A stretch of 64,000 bases of DNA from Paenibacillus sp. ACRRX (GCF_022346885.1 NZ_JAKRNK010000004.1:434001-498000), one strand, 5' to 3'. Counted from the stretch's first letter, positions 8,005 through 17,490 are shown. Translations and numbers: made by a program. Notes: generated from the sequence alone by a model not told the origin.

Positions 8005-11000
8005 ATGCATTATTCTAGAAAAATACTATATGGCCTCTTAGTTATCACCCTATTGATGAACCTTGTACTTCCTCCTTCCATGGTACTTGCCAGTGAAGGA
8101 TTACTGAATGCATTGTCCATCGTAGGGAGCAATTCCTCGCAAAGCGTAACCAACTCGACCTATGGTCAGGGGAATAACAGTGTCACCAATGCAACTTATG
8201 GGCCGATCACGCAGAATATCATTACTTCGGTCACGATGAAAGATGAAACAGGACGTAATATTACAGACGTTAGGCCTACACCGGGCTCACGTGTACAGAT
8301 TGATTTTACGTGGGGACTGCCAGCGGGCCATACCTATGGCTCTGGTTCAACCTTTACATTCCAGCTTCCCGACAAATTTAATGTAGATCGTATTTTGACT
8401 GGGAATTTAACTGGTGATTATGGTACATACGTCGTAACTCCAGAAGGGCAAGTGACCCTAACCTTTAACGAAGAAATTCAAGACGGACAAGAATTAAAGG
8501 GTGACTTCTTCGTATGGAGACAATTTAACAAAGACAAGTTCTCTGGTAGCAGCGAGCAGCCCATTACGTTTGTTATTCAGGGTGACTCCACCATTATTCC
8601 TGTCCATTTTAATACGAACATAAGCAGTCTTATGGACAAAAGAGGAAATCCCAATAAAGGCATGAACCCGAGTGAAATTAATTGGGAAGTCGATCTCAAC
8701 AAAGGCGAGCAGAAAATTGAGCAGGCTGTATTTGCAGATAAACTCCCTATTGGTCTGAATATTGATCTGAACTCCGTTAAAGTGTTCAAGTTAGACGTAC
8801 ATTTAAATGGTAGCCTTGTTGAAAAAGAACTCGTTGCTGGTAGTACACCACAAATCACCACAGACGGATTTGGACTTAATTTAGGTGATATCCACAATGC
8901 TTACAGAGTGAAGTATACGACCAAGGTTACATCAACTTCGGATCAAACCTACAAGAATACAGCCACAGTAAGTGGAAGTAACCTTGCTGCTCCCATGGAT
9001 AAGTCAGCTCAAGTAACTGTAAGATTCAGTAAGCCGCTTGATAAGAAGGCTGTCAACTATGATCCCTACACACAAACGATTCATTGGGCCGTACAGTACA
9101 ACTATAATGAACAAGCCATTGAACAGTCTAAAGCTTGGCTTCAAGATACGTTTAACAAGAGTCAGCAGGAATTGGTAAGACCGTTTGAAGTGTTTGAAAT
9201 GACGATTGATGCCAATGGAAATGCTACACAAGCAACAGGAACTCCACTAACTGAAGGCACTGATTATACGGTTAATGATTCCGTTGGATATGGATTTAAA
9301 TTAGAGTTTCTAAACGATATTCACGACGCTTATGAGATCAAGTATGCGACAAAGGCAATTAATCGGGTGCATGCAGATGCCACCATTGTTGAGAACAATG
9401 TTAAGATCGTAGATAACCCTACAGGCGTGAATGCTGCGCAAACGATTTCCCAAGTAATTTTTAACAAGTACCCAGGTACAGTTGATTATGCTAGCAAGAC
9501 AATTGAATGGAAGATTTACCTTAACCTTGATCATAAAACAATGCAGGATGTTATCATTAAAGATAATTTTGCAAGCCAAAAATTAACTTTCATTGAAGAC
9601 AGCTTGGATATTCAAGGCCTTAAAAAAGGTGTCGATTATACAGTACAACCTGACGCAACCTATAATGAAGGACTTAAGATTACATTCAAGAATCCGATCT
9701 CTCAACAATATGTTTTCACATACAAGACTAAATTCGACCCAACTGCTAATAAATCGAAATATGTGAATACAGCTGTATTGGATTGGAAAGAGAATAATAT
9801 TTCACAACCGTCCATCTCAAAAACAGCAACCGTCGTGCCAGATAGCTATACGCGGGACAACGGGAATAAAACAGGTGTCTATGACGCAATCACAAAACAA
9901 ATTACGTGGACGATTGATTTCAACTATAATCTCCATGGTATTACAAATGCCGTCATCCGAGACTTTTATACCGGTGAACAAACGCTTGTAGCCAACTCGC
10001 TCACCGTTCATCAACTGAACCTATTGGGCGCTGATAATAAAGTCAGTGTGGGTAGCCTTGTTCCAGAGGCAGACTATTCGTTTGATAGCACGGTCAAAAA
10101 AGATGGGAAAGACGGCTTTGAGTTAAGCTTTAACAAGCCAATTAATTCTGCTTATCGGATCACGTACAAGACGAGTCTGGATGGGCATCCGGTTACAACT
10201 TCCTATTCCAACGAAGCTTCGCTGCGAGACGGCGCAGGCTCTATGACAACATTATTTGAGAAGAGTGCTACGGTTGCACCAAAGCATGGCGGTGAGTTTG
10301 TAAATAAACTGGGTAGACAGGGGACTGGGGCTGACGCAGAATTTGCATTCTGGCAAGTAAACGTTAATCGCAGCCAATCCTACATTCAAGCTGGCTCGAT
10401 TTTAACAGATACGTTATCGCCAAATCAGCTTCTGATACCAGATGCGGTGAAGTTATTCCATACCACAGTAGATAAGAACGGGAATTTAAGTAAAGCAGGA
10501 CTCGTAAATTCAGATCAGTATACCGTAAATATTGTAGGAAATACGTTGTCCGTAACGTTTATCAATGAACTCCGTGCTGCTTATATTCTGGAGTATAAAT
10601 CATTTATTAATGCCGATAACGGCGAGAATATTAGCAATAAGGTATCCTTTAAAGGTCAATCTGCGGGCAGCGTTGACAAAAATACGAGCAATCAGTTTCA
10701 GGTTCAATTCTCAGGAGCTGGCGGTGGAGCAACTACCCCTGGCAAAGGGAATCTCACTATCATTAAAGTGGATGCCAGCACAAAACTTCCATTAGCTGGC
10801 GCCAAATTTGGACTATATGACAAGTCGGGCAATACTTTGTTGCAAGAGCTTGTTACTGACGTCAACGGAGCAGCCACTTTTGAGAATTACAGATTAAAAG
10901 ATTATAAACTTAAGGAATTAGCTGCTCCTACGGGTTATGTGATTGCAAGTGAATATCAGAACGGAAAGCTTATCACACTTCGTAAGGACATGGCGCCAAT

Positions 11001-12768
11001 CTCAATCGGTAATGTGAAGGATGAATGGGATGTCGAGCTGACGAAGGTCGATATCGATACACCTACGAAGGTTCTTCCTAATGCTGTGTTTAAATTGCAA
11101 GTAAAAACAGGAGTAGAGTTCAAGGATGTAGATGGTTATACAAGCTTAAAGACAGCTCTAGACGGTAAGATTCGACTGTCTGCACTGAAGCCAGGAAGCT
11201 ATCAACTTATTGAAGTCACGGCCCCACAGGGATACAAGGTGGATACAACCCCACTTGGCTTTACCATTGTGACAAACCAATCTACGCTGAAGACACTGAT
11301 CGCTAAAAATAAGTTGATCAAAGGAACCGTCGAGTTGACGAAAGTAGATGACAGCAAAGTTGCCTTGCCTCTTGCCGGAGCAAAGTTCCAACTACTAGAT
11401 GCTGCAGGCAAAATAGTGCAGGTTGGAACAACTGACCAATACGGCAAACTGCTGGTTAACAATTTGTCAGCAGGAACTTATAAATTTGTGGAGACAGCCG
11501 CACCTAAAGGCTACAAGTTAAGTACACAGCCGTTAACATTTGAAATCGTGGATGAGAAGAAGCTGGAAGTTACATTTACAAATGAACTGCTTCCAGGCAG
11601 CGTTAAGCTCGTTAAAATCGAAGCGAGTCACCCTGATATCAAGCTGGCTGGAGCTCAGTTCCGTCTATTGGACGAGAATCAAAAACCGATAGTTGATGCA
11701 TCTGGCAAAGAGCGTACGCTTCTGACTACTGATAAAGACGGACAAGCACTTATCCCTGCTCTTAAGCCAGGTAAATACTTCGTCGAAGAAGTTAAAGCGC
11801 CTTCTGGCTATATGATTGACCAGAAGTTAACTGGATTCGTTGTGATCAGCGAGAAGGAGGCGGTTGTGACGGTAGAAAACATTCGCGAGCCGCTTTCAGG
11901 TTCCGTTAAGCTGATCAAGATTGAAACAAGCCATCCAGACGTGAAGCTTGCTGGGGCTCAGTTCCGTCTATTGGACGAGAATCAAAAACCAGTAGTCGAT
12001 GCATCTGGCAAGGAGCTTCCGCTTCTAACTACTGATAAAGACGGACAGGCACTTATCCCTGTCCTCAAGCCAGGTAAATACTTTGTCGAAGAGATTAAAG
12101 CACCTTCTGGCTATATAATTGACCAGAAGATGACTGGATTCGTTGTGATCAGCGAGAAGGAGGCGGTTGTAACGGTAGCGAATACGCGCCAACCGGTCAC
12201 ACCGCAGCCACCAGTTGATCCAACAACTCCTCCTGACAATGGAGGTAAGACTCCAGATCAGCCGGGCGGTGATACGGACAAGCCAACCGACAAGCCCGAC
12301 GGTAACACGGACAAGCCAACCGACAAGCCTGACGGTAACACGGACAAGCCGACCGACAAGCCCGATGGTGAGACGGACAAGCCAATCGACAAGCCTGACG
12401 GTAACACGGACAAGCCAACCGACAAGCCTGACGGTAACACGGACAAGCCAACCGACAAGCCTGACGGTAACACGGACAAGCCAACCGACAAGCCTGACGG
12501 TAACACGGACAAACCGACCGTTAAGCCAGGAGGCAATAGCAATAATAACTCTGGGGATAATACCAACACCGGTACAACGGATGAAGTGAAGGATACAAGT
12601 GTAAATGATAAGACAAGCAATCGTGAACCAGACCGTGACAACAACTCTGGTAACGTTCTGCCGAAGACGGGTGAAGATAGCTCATTGCCTATGCAGCTAA
12701 TAGGTGCAGCCTTGATTTTGCTGGGAGCAGCGCTTATCGGGATACGCAGAAAATGGTTTAGAGCATAA
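8005..12768 (+). CDS. LPXTG-anchored surface adhesin with Cna-like A and B domains
   Basis: The 1587-residue protein is built as follows: signal peptide (1-29, ending VLA-SEG); an N-terminal adhesive Ig-like region (about 60-320, with VTMKDETGRNITDV and TFQLPDKFNV); several repeats of a collagen-binding-like fold (about 330-900, each with a WxIxxNYN-type strand such as KTIEWKIYLNLD or KQITWTIDFNYN); and five SpaA/Cna_B domains starting near 913, 1007, 1105, 1198 and 1298. The Cna_B domains show the LTKVD/VKLIKIE lysine strand and the VEE.KAPSGY glutamate strand that normally form intramolecular isopeptide bonds. Then come a DKPTDKPDGNT stalk (1421-1508) and LPKTG (about 1552-1556) with a transmembrane helix and the RRKWFRA tail. 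Sortase should link it to peptidoglycan; no sortase gene is in this window. AAGGAG lies 15 bases from the ATG, rather far. The ligand is unknown. Confidence 0.92.
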   Translation: MHYSRKILYGLLVITLLMNLVLPPSMVLASEGLLNALSIVGSNSSQSVTNSTYGQGNNSVTNATYGPITQNIITSVTMKDETGRNITDVRPTPGSRVQIDFTWGLPAGHTYGSGSTFTFQLPDKFNVDRILTGNLTGDYGTYVVTPEGQVTLTFNEEIQDGQELKGDFFVWRQFNKDKFSGSSEQPITFVIQGDSTIIPVHFNTNISSLMDKRGNPNKGMNPSEINWEVDLNKGEQKIEQAVFADKLPIGLNIDLNSVKVFKLDVHLNGSLVEKELVAGSTPQITTDGFGLNLGDIHNAYRVKYTTKVTSTSDQTYKNTATVSGSNLAAPMDKSAQVTVRFSKPLDKKAVNYDPYTQTIHWAVQYNYNEQAIEQSKAWLQDTFNKSQQELVRPFEVFEMTIDANGNATQATGTPLTEGTDYTVNDSVGYGFKLEFLNDIHDAYEIKYATKAINRVHADATIVENNVKIVDNPTGVNAAQTISQVIFNKYPGTVDYASKTIEWKIYLNLDHKTMQDVIIKDNFASQKLTFIEDSLDIQGLKKGVDYTVQPDATYNEGLKITFKNPISQQYVFTYKTKFDPTANKSKYVNTAVLDWKENNISQPSISKTATVVPDSYTRDNGNKTGVYDAITKQITWTIDFNYNLHGITNAVIRDFYTGEQTLVANSLTVHQLNLLGADNKVSVGSLVPEADYSFDSTVKKDGKDGFELSFNKPINSAYRITYKTSLDGHPVTTSYSNEASLRDGAGSMTTLFEKSATVAPKHGGEFVNKLGRQGTGADAEFAFWQVNVNRSQSYIQAGSILTDTLSPNQLLIPDAVKLFHTTVDKNGNLSKAGLVNSDQYTVNIVGNTLSVTFINELRAAYILEYKSFINADNGENISNKVSFKGQSAGSVDKNTSNQFQVQFSGAGGGATTPGKGNLTIIKVDASTKLPLAGAKFGLYDKSGNTLLQELVTDVNGAATFENYRLKDYKLKELAAPTGYVIASEYQNGKLITLRKDMAPISIGNVKDEWDVELTKVDIDTPTKVLPNAVFKLQVKTGVEFKDVDGYTSLKTALDGKIRLSALKPGSYQLIEVTAPQGYKVDTTPLGFTIVTNQSTLKTLIAKNKLIKGTVELTKVDDSKVALPLAGAKFQLLDAAGKIVQVGTTDQYGKLLVNNLSAGTYKFVETAAPKGYKLSTQPLTFEIVDEKKLEVTFTNELLPGSVKLVKIEASHPDIKLAGAQFRLLDENQKPIVDASGKERTLLTTDKDGQALIPALKPGKYFVEEVKAPSGYMIDQKLTGFVVISEKEAVVTVENIREPLSGSVKLIKIETSHPDVKLAGAQFRLLDENQKPVVDASGKELPLLTTDKDGQALIPVLKPGKYFVEEIKAPSGYIIDQKMTGFVVISEKEAVVTVANTRQPVTPQPPVDPTTPPDNGGKTPDQPGGDTDKPTDKPDGNTDKPTDKPDGNTDKPTDKPDGETDKPIDKPDGNTDKPTDKPDGNTDKPTDKPDGNTDKPTDKPDGNTDKPTVKPGGNSNNNSGDNTNTGTTDEVKDTSVNDKTSNREPDRDNNSGNVLPKTGEDSSLPMQLIGAALILLGAALIGIRRKWFRA
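11592..12185 (+). repeat. Tandem near-identical Cna_B domain duplication
   Basis: The last two Cna_B domains (about 11592-11890 and 11898-12185) are near copies at DNA level, sharing long stretches such as LAGAQFRLLDENQKP, LTTDKDGQALIP and LKPGKYFVEE. The other B domains are much more diverged. This marks a recent in-frame duplication of about 306 bases. Confidence 0.85.
12265..12528 (+). repeat. 33-base in-frame tandem repeats encoding DKPTDKPDGNT
   Basis: Eight consecutive 33-base units encode an 11-residue Asp/Lys/Pro repeat with small variations (GET, IDKP, VKP). They form the wall-spanning stalk of the adhesin. Near-identical units suggest copy number can change by slippage or recombination without a frameshift. 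Confidence 0.92.
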
Positions 12769-12778
12769 TATTGTATAT

Positions 12779-12815
12779 AAATACGCCTGCTGAAAGCTCA
12801 GCAGGCGTATTTATT
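12779..12815 (+). terminator. Strong terminator after the adhesin gene
   Basis: AATACGCCTGCTGA and TCAGCAGGCGTATT form a perfect 14-base stem with a short loop ten bases after the stop, followed by TTATTAT. Symmetry would let it work in both directions. Confidence 0.85.
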
Positions 12816-13017
12816 ATAGCCTATAATCCTTAACAACATTGTATTGCACCACTTCATGCACATTCAAAAAGTAACCCACAGGCAAAGGTGCTAAAACTGA
12901 TCAATCAGGACACTGGGTAGCGTTAGATCTAGATATCAGGGAATCCGCCTCTAATGCTCTCCTCCTATAAGCTGAGCCGAACCTAACATGGTTGGCTTAT
13001 AGGTGAAGACTAAAGGA
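12816..13017. other. Intergenic region without recognised gene
   Basis: I see no start/ribosome-binding-site pair or RNA structure here. GGCTTATAGG and CCTATAAGC near 12965-13005 form a loose inverted repeat of unknown meaning. Confidence 0.4.
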
Positions 13018-13101
13018 GCATTCACCTCGGCGAATAAAGTAATTATTGTGGGATATTCGTTCGGAGGATACACTCACCAGATGAGCAGGTCGACTACCAA
13101 T
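13018..13101 (+). pseudogene. Possible relic of an alpha/beta hydrolase
   Basis: The frame reads ANKVIIVGYSFGGYTHQM before a stop near 13100. It resembles the nucleophile-elbow segment VIIVGHSFGGYLAAK of the fused hydrolase at 20409-22244, with His replaced by Tyr. No start or remainder of the gene is present. The match is short, so this could be chance. Confidence 0.25.
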
Positions 13102-13111
13102 TAGCGTTTAC

Positions 13112-13155
13112 TAATAACAGCACCCCCCAGTCCGTATTGGTTGGGGGGTGCTTGT
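13112..13155. terminator. Hairpin downstream of the LicD operon
   Basis: AGCACCCCCCA and TGGGGGGTGCT form a perfect 11-base stem 140 bases past the last minus-strand gene of the operon. Neither side has a long T-run, so termination strength is uncertain. Confidence 0.5.
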
Positions 13156-13294
13156 TGGAAGCAAATCGATGTTGATTGCTCCATTACTTGCTGCTAGAAT
13201 TCATCATCGATCGGCATTTGAACTTGTCTTTGTTGTTCTCTCTTTTATTGCAAGAAATCCTTCAGAACAGGTTTTCATCCTTATTCTTCACCGA

Positions 13295-13915
13295 TTACTT
13301 CTTTGCGATTACTCGAATAACTACTGGATTTTCCTCTTTATAAACAGCATAGTTATTTCCCTCAATCATATAGCTTATTTGAAACCCTATAAGCTGTAAC
13401 TTTTGTACTAATTCATCTAATACAATAAATCTTCTATAGTGCTCGTTATAAAAGTAGGAATTCTTACCCACTTGTTTTCCCAATCCAAAAATTTCATCTT
13501 TAACACTTCTAGCCTCTATAAAAAACTGTCCTCCTGTTTTCATAGAGTTGTATACGTTATTAAGTAGGATATCTTCTTCTTCTTCCGTAATTGAATGTAA
13601 TGTAAAGCGACTATATACATAATCATAGTTATTGATCTTTAGCACATTCGAGCGAATGAAATCTTTTGCTGCAAACTGAATATTCTCATTGGCATAGTTC
13701 GCCTGTAAGTTCGAAATTGCATTTTGTGATTGGTCAATCGCAATTACTCGTATATCGTTCCCAGCAAAAAATAAAGAATCCCTTCCATTTCCACAACCTA
13801 ATTCTATCAATGTTTTGCCTTTTTCCAAAACAGGTAGAATATCGGTTGCAAACTTAGTTGGTTCATTAGAAGTCTCAGCTTTTGTATAATAATTATCCCA
13901 GTACGAATAATCCAA
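13295..13915 (-). CDS. Class I SAM-dependent methyltransferase
   Basis: The 206-residue cytosolic protein has the SAM-binding glycine loop LIELGCGNGRDS (about residues 37-48), an acidic residue ending the next strand (VIAIDQS) and the motif IV/V region YDYVYSRFTLHSI, followed by GGQFFIEARS. The start is TTG at 13915 with AAGGGGAAA upstream. It is the last gene of a minus-strand operon (27 bases after the preceding methyltransferase). The substrate is unknown; context suggests a small amine or surface-glycan precursor. It is AT-rich like the whole cassette. Confidence 0.85.
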   Translation of the reverse strand: MDYSYWDNYYTKAETSNEPTKFATDILPVLEKGKTLIELGCGNGRDSLFFAGNDIRVIAIDQSQNAISNLQANYANENIQFAAKDFIRSNVLKINNYDYVYSRFTLHSITEEEEDILLNNVYNSMKTGGQFFIEARSVKDEIFGLGKQVGKNSYFYNEHYRRFIVLDELVQKLQLIGFQISYMIEGNNYAVYKEENPVVIRVIAKK

Positions 13916-13942
13916 CAGTTATTTCCCCTTGTAACTACTTTA

Positions 13943-14704
13943 TTATTTCTTACTTTTTTGCAATATAAATATCCATTGCTTTGTTTCATTTTGAGCCTTT
14001 ATGTCATCATAAAAAAACTCTTCACTTACTTTTAATTCAAAACCTTCTTTATATAAGACTTCAAAAATATCATTATATTGCTTTTCAGTTCGATAAATTG
14101 CACTATATTCACTTTCTAAATTTTCAGAATAAAATTTATTTAAAGTTAATCTTTCTTTCAATGCAATTGGCTCTGATAAGTAGATGATACACTCTTCATC
14201 AAATCTTCCAACAAGACTATTAAGTGCTGTCTTTACCTCATCGTCATTAATATACATTAGAACTCCACCCGATATAATAAACCGGTTAAATTTTTCCTCT
14301 ATAGGAAAATCATCTTCATTATTCATTAATTCCTGAATGGAAGAATGAATAAAATAGGTCGTATCTTTTTTCTCAATATCTTCTCGCGATTGTATTAATT
14401 CAATAAATTCCTCTACATAATCAACACCAACATATGTATCTGCAACAGAAGTAATATATTTTGATATACGTCCTGTCCCACAGCCAACTTCAAGCACACG
14501 ACTATTGCTATCTAAACATAAAAGAGGAAGCCTGTGTTCTATTTCAAAGCTGGTCCATATTTCAATCTTGCTTTTGTCCTTGTCACCACATAAAACTACT
14601 GGCGCATCGACATCAATAGAAACCTTTTCAACAGCTCTTTTTCTATAAAAGTCTTGTAGACTTTCATGATCAATATCAACATGTTCATTATATATTCTGT
14701 TCAT
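13943..14704 (-). CDS. Class I SAM-dependent methyltransferase
   Basis: The 253-residue protein carries VLEVGCGTGRISKYI (about residues 69-83) as SAM motif I, then VGVDYVEEFIE with the ribose-binding acidic residue, and GGVLMYINDDEVK after the fourth strand. The N-terminal 60 residues (DFYRKRAVEK...) precede the Rossmann core. The ATG at 14704 follows AGGGGAAG. It lies 22 bases behind licD in the same operon. Two adjacent methyltransferases next to a LicD/nucleotidyltransferase pair suggest stepwise methylation, for instance of an amino group before or after transfer; that is inference. Confidence 0.85.
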   Translation of the reverse strand: MNRIYNEHVDIDHESLQDFYRKRAVEKVSIDVDAPVVLCGDKDKSKIEIWTSFEIEHRLPLLCLDSNSRVLEVGCGTGRISKYITSVADTYVGVDYVEEFIELIQSREDIEKKDTTYFIHSSIQELMNNEDDFPIEEKFNRFIISGGVLMYINDDEVKTALNSLVGRFDEECIIYLSEPIALKERLTLNKFYSENLESEYSAIYRTEKQYNDIFEVLYKEGFELKVSEEFFYDDIKAQNETKQWIFILQKSKK

Positions 14705-14726
14705 AAATCTTCCCCTTACTCCGCCT

Positions 14727-15566
14727 CTATAGTTCCAGTTCTAGTCCATTCGAAAACTTTATAAATGACGCATAGCTATGTCCGTGTCGTTTATCAAGCG
14801 GCGGTAGTTCCATGTATTCTCCATACCTTGATGTCAAAATATCATCATATCTCTCCGGTGCACGAAATGCATGCCCTTCAAAATTTACAATTATCGTTTG
14901 ATCATACCATTCACGTTTATAAATATGACCTGCTAAATTATGGCACACTAGAAAAGTCGTTTCTTTTTTGTTATAAAATTTAGAAAAATAATCAAAAATA
15001 AAAATAGTAACCTTTCGAGGTATGAAAGATAACACTTTAAATAGCATTTTACTGTATATAGTACTTGCAGCTTTTTTTCCAACCTGCGCCCATAATATTT
15101 TTCTACAAATTTTGCATATGAACATAGAGAGCTTTTGTATATACTTGTTTGGTGAAATATTGTCTATTGGAAAAATGTCCATACATATGCCGTCTTTTTG
15201 TTTTAAATGTTCTTGCCCTGAACGTATATAGGATGTATTTTTTAATCGTAACTTTCCAAAAACCCAATTATAATGTTTATCGTTTTGTTGGTTTTGTAAA
15301 AAAAACTTTTCTTTATTCAATTCGCTTTCGCAAATTTCGCAAAATCTATCATAATCCTGTCTAAACATTTGGATATCCACGTCATCATCCCACGGAATAA
15401 ATCCTTTATGTCTAATTGCTCCCAGCAATGTCCCATCAGATAAAAAGTATTGTATATTATGCTTTTCACATATACGATCTACTTCTATAAGAAGTGAAAA
15501 CATCTCAATTTTCAATTGTTTTAATTGCTCATCATTTAATTTTATATAATCTACTCCCGGTTTCAC
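14727..15566 (-). CDS. LicD-family phosphotransferase
   Basis: LicD enzymes transfer phosphocholine or related phospho-alcohols from a CDP-activated donor to cell-surface glycans. The 279-residue protein shows the hallmark SDGTLLGAIRHKGFIPWDDDVDI at about 43-65 (metal-binding Asp triad) and a second conserved block DGICMDIFPID near 125-135. The start is GTG at 15566, overlapping the TGA of the upstream nucleotidyltransferase, with TAGGAGGCGGAG ahead: translational coupling. Together they form the activation and transfer steps of a decoration pathway. Whether the group is phosphocholine, phosphoethanolamine or an aminophosphonate cannot be told from LicD alone. Confidence 0.9.
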   Translation of the reverse strand: MKPGVDYIKLNDEQLKQLKIEMFSLLIEVDRICEKHNIQYFLSDGTLLGAIRHKGFIPWDDDVDIQMFRQDYDRFCEICESELNKEKFFLQNQQNDKHYNWVFGKLRLKNTSYIRSGQEHLKQKDGICMDIFPIDNISPNKYIQKLSMFICKICRKILWAQVGKKAASTIYSKMLFKVLSFIPRKVTIFIFDYFSKFYNKKETTFLVCHNLAGHIYKREWYDQTIIVNFEGHAFRAPERYDDILTSRYGEYMELPPLDKRHGHSYASFIKFSNGLELEL

Positions 15567-16294
15567 ACTCCGCCTCCTACAGCCCTTTCTTTTTTGTTAG
15601 CCTTACTTGTGTAAGCTAATATTCTTTCGTAATCATCAAAATAATCGATTTCCGACCAGAACATCCCTTTTATATCAATAGTTTCTATGTTTTTCTCTTC
15701 TATTAGTGAATATAATATATTTTCCCACCATAGTTGGTGCTGTTGATCTCCAATTAAACTCTCTAGTTTCCCTTTGAATTCAACAAGGAATTTTGGTCTT
15801 ATCTTTCCCATTCCTACATATTCACACGTTCGTTCTTTTAAAGGTAAATCCTTGCCGTACTTTTTTATATATCCGTTTTCTAGCTGCAAAAAATAATCGC
15901 CTTCTACGGTTCTACCTGTATCAACCATTAAAGCACAATCTTTTTTCGTCTCTACAATCAGATTTAAAATAGTATCATCAATATAAACGTCACCATTCAT
16001 AATAATAGTTTCTTCTGTCAATTCTTCTCTAGCAAACCAGAAGGAGGCAATACTGTTAGTTACATTATAGAATGGATTAAAATAATATGTAACATCTAGG
16101 CCTTCTAAAGCTTCATAAATCTTAGTTCTACAATATCCAACACATACGATTGGCTGAATATTTCTTTCTAATAACATCAGTACACTTCTTCTAATCAACG
16201 GAATACCATCAACTGGCAATACACATTTGGGGATTTCCTCAATCATTCTTGATATTCTTGTTCCTCTTCCTGCCGCCAACAAAATAGCTTTCAT
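15563..16294 (-). CDS. Sugar-nucleotidyltransferase-fold cytidylyltransferase (LicC/PntC-like)
   Basis: The 243-residue protein begins MKAILLAAGRGTRISRM, the nucleotide-binding loop of the NTP-transferase fold. It continues with IPKCVLPVDGIPLIRRS, VCVGYCRTKIYEALEG, NPFYNVTNSIASFWFA and MNGDVYID (metal-binding Asp). This pattern resembles LicC phosphocholine cytidylyltransferases and the related cytidylyltransferases that activate 2-aminoethylphosphonate. I start at the ATG at 16294, seven bases after GGGAGGG, not at the upstream ATG at 16312. It is coupled to licD. The likely product is a CDP-linked amino alcohol or aminophosphonate; the substrate is unproven. Confidence 0.83.
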   Translation of the reverse strand: MKAILLAAGRGTRISRMIEEIPKCVLPVDGIPLIRRSVLMLLERNIQPIVCVGYCRTKIYEALEGLDVTYYFNPFYNVTNSIASFWFAREELTEETIIMNGDVYIDDTILNLIVETKKDCALMVDTGRTVEGDYFLQLENGYIKKYGKDLPLKERTCEYVGMGKIRPKFLVEFKGKLESLIGDQQHQLWWENILYSLIEEKNIETIDIKGMFWSEIDYFDDYERILAYTSKANKKERAVGGGV

Positions 16295-16416
16295 GATTTG
16301 ACCCTCCCCCAACTTTATATTTCTTACTTGATTATTCCCAAAATATGAATTGTACTAGCATATCAATATGGGTTATCATTAGCTGACCTTCCTGCACTGT
16401 CAGTAGCATTCCCTTG

Positions 16417-17490
16417 TTATAACAAACCCTTCTTATTCATATCAATTAAAGCATTTACTAACTCACTGTTATCATCTTCTGTTAATGCACCTATGTGACC
16501 AACTCTAAACAAGACCTTACTAAGTGATCCACCATTTGGGCAGACATATATTTGACAATGATCCTTTAAATATTTAAAAATTTCATCTGCAGGGACTTTC
16601 CCTATTGGCTTTAGAGGCGTGACAGCATTCGAAAGGGAACTAGACGTTATCATTAATGGTAATCCTTTAATCTTCGTTCTAAAATCTTGAGCAATACGAG
16701 CGACTTCTTCTACAGTCCTATCAACTCCTATACTATCTATTTTTCTTAATCGTTCTCTTAACTGTAAGAGTATGCTAACAGCAGGGGTATACGGTGTTTG
16801 CCCTCTTAATCCGTCCAATAAATAATTCTTGAAATTAAAGTACAGGCTTTTTACATTGTTTCTCAAAACTCTTTCCTGGGCTTTTCCATCCAACACGACA
16901 AAAGACATACCAGGTGGTAGAGCAATTGCTTTTTGTGAACTTAATATTGTTGCGTTAACATTATATTCACTCATATCATAACGATCAGCTAGAAATGAAC
17001 TTATGGCATCTACTACAAGCATCAAATTATTCCTTTTGCAAAAGCCGCTAACTAGCTCCATATCATACAAAACGCCAGTAGATGTTTCATGCATATTTAT
17101 TAAGAAACCTGTAAAATTATTATTTTCGTATGATTCTAAATGTTGATTCGTTAATATCTCACCATGATCTAAACAAATTTCTTCCGATAAGAATCCATGT
17201 ATATCGCAGATCTCTTTAAACCTGGTGCCAAAGGTCCCTCCATTTACGATGAGCAGTTTATCGCTCTTATCAAAGAGGTTCATAATTGTTGCTTCCATTG
17301 CTGCTGTTCCAGAGGCTGTTAGAAAAATTACTCGAGCTGATTCCGATGCCTTTACACATTTATTCATAAGCATTTCATTCTCAATCATAAGATTGGAAAA
17401 TTGCTCTGTGCGGAAATATGGTATTTGTTCAGAACCGATCTTTAAGATATCCTGCTCCATCATAACCGGACCCACTGAAAAATTTAGCAT
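16417..17490 (-). CDS. Class V PLP-dependent aminotransferase (possible 2-aminoethylphosphonate transaminase)
   Basis: The 357-residue enzyme starts MLNFSVGPVMM and contains the class V fold markers ASGTAAMEATIMN (phosphate-binding loop), VVDAISSF with the PLP-contacting Asp, and SSQKAIALPPG with the Schiff-base Lys (near 190). The family interconverts small amino and oxo acids such as alanine/glyoxylate or 2-aminoethylphosphonate/pyruvate. Its place between a glycerophosphotransferase-like gene and a LicC/PntC-like gene makes synthesis of the amino group to be activated the best guess. The ATG at 17490 has GGAGG five bases upstream. No PEP mutase or phosphonopyruvate decarboxylase is visible in the window. 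Confidence 0.8.
   Translation of the reverse strand: MLNFSVGPVMMEQDILKIGSEQIPYFRTEQFSNLMIENEMLMNKCVKASESARVIFLTASGTAAMEATIMNLFDKSDKLLIVNGGTFGTRFKEICDIHGFLSEEICLDHGEILTNQHLESYENNNFTGFLINMHETSTGVLYDMELVSGFCKRNNLMLVVDAISSFLADRYDMSEYNVNATILSSQKAIALPPGMSFVVLDGKAQERVLRNNVKSLYFNFKNYLLDGLRGQTPYTPAVSILLQLRERLRKIDSIGVDRTVEEVARIAQDFRTKIKGLPLMITSSSLSNAVTPLKPIGKVPADEIFKYLKDHCQIYVCPNGGSLSKVLFRVGHIGALTEDDNSELVNALIDMNKKGLL

Noticed and set aside
8577-10014. Minus-strand frames of 65-106 residues inside the adhesin gene
   Set aside because: Antisense shadows without start signals; the riboswitch lies outside and upstream of this region.
12265-12528. CRISPR-like regular repeats
   Set aside because: Units are directly adjacent, in frame, 33 bases long and without unique spacers; no cas genes nearby.
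12197-12644. Cys-rich and Leu/Ser-rich repeated open frames on the minus strand and a Thr/Arg-rich plus frame
   Set aside because: They are antisense or shifted readings of the 33-base adhesin repeats; no ribosome-binding site, and the coding frame is clearly the adhesin.
13148-13399. 83-residue plus-strand frame
   Set aside because: It overlaps the 3' end of a well-supported methyltransferase on the other strand and has no ribosome-binding site.
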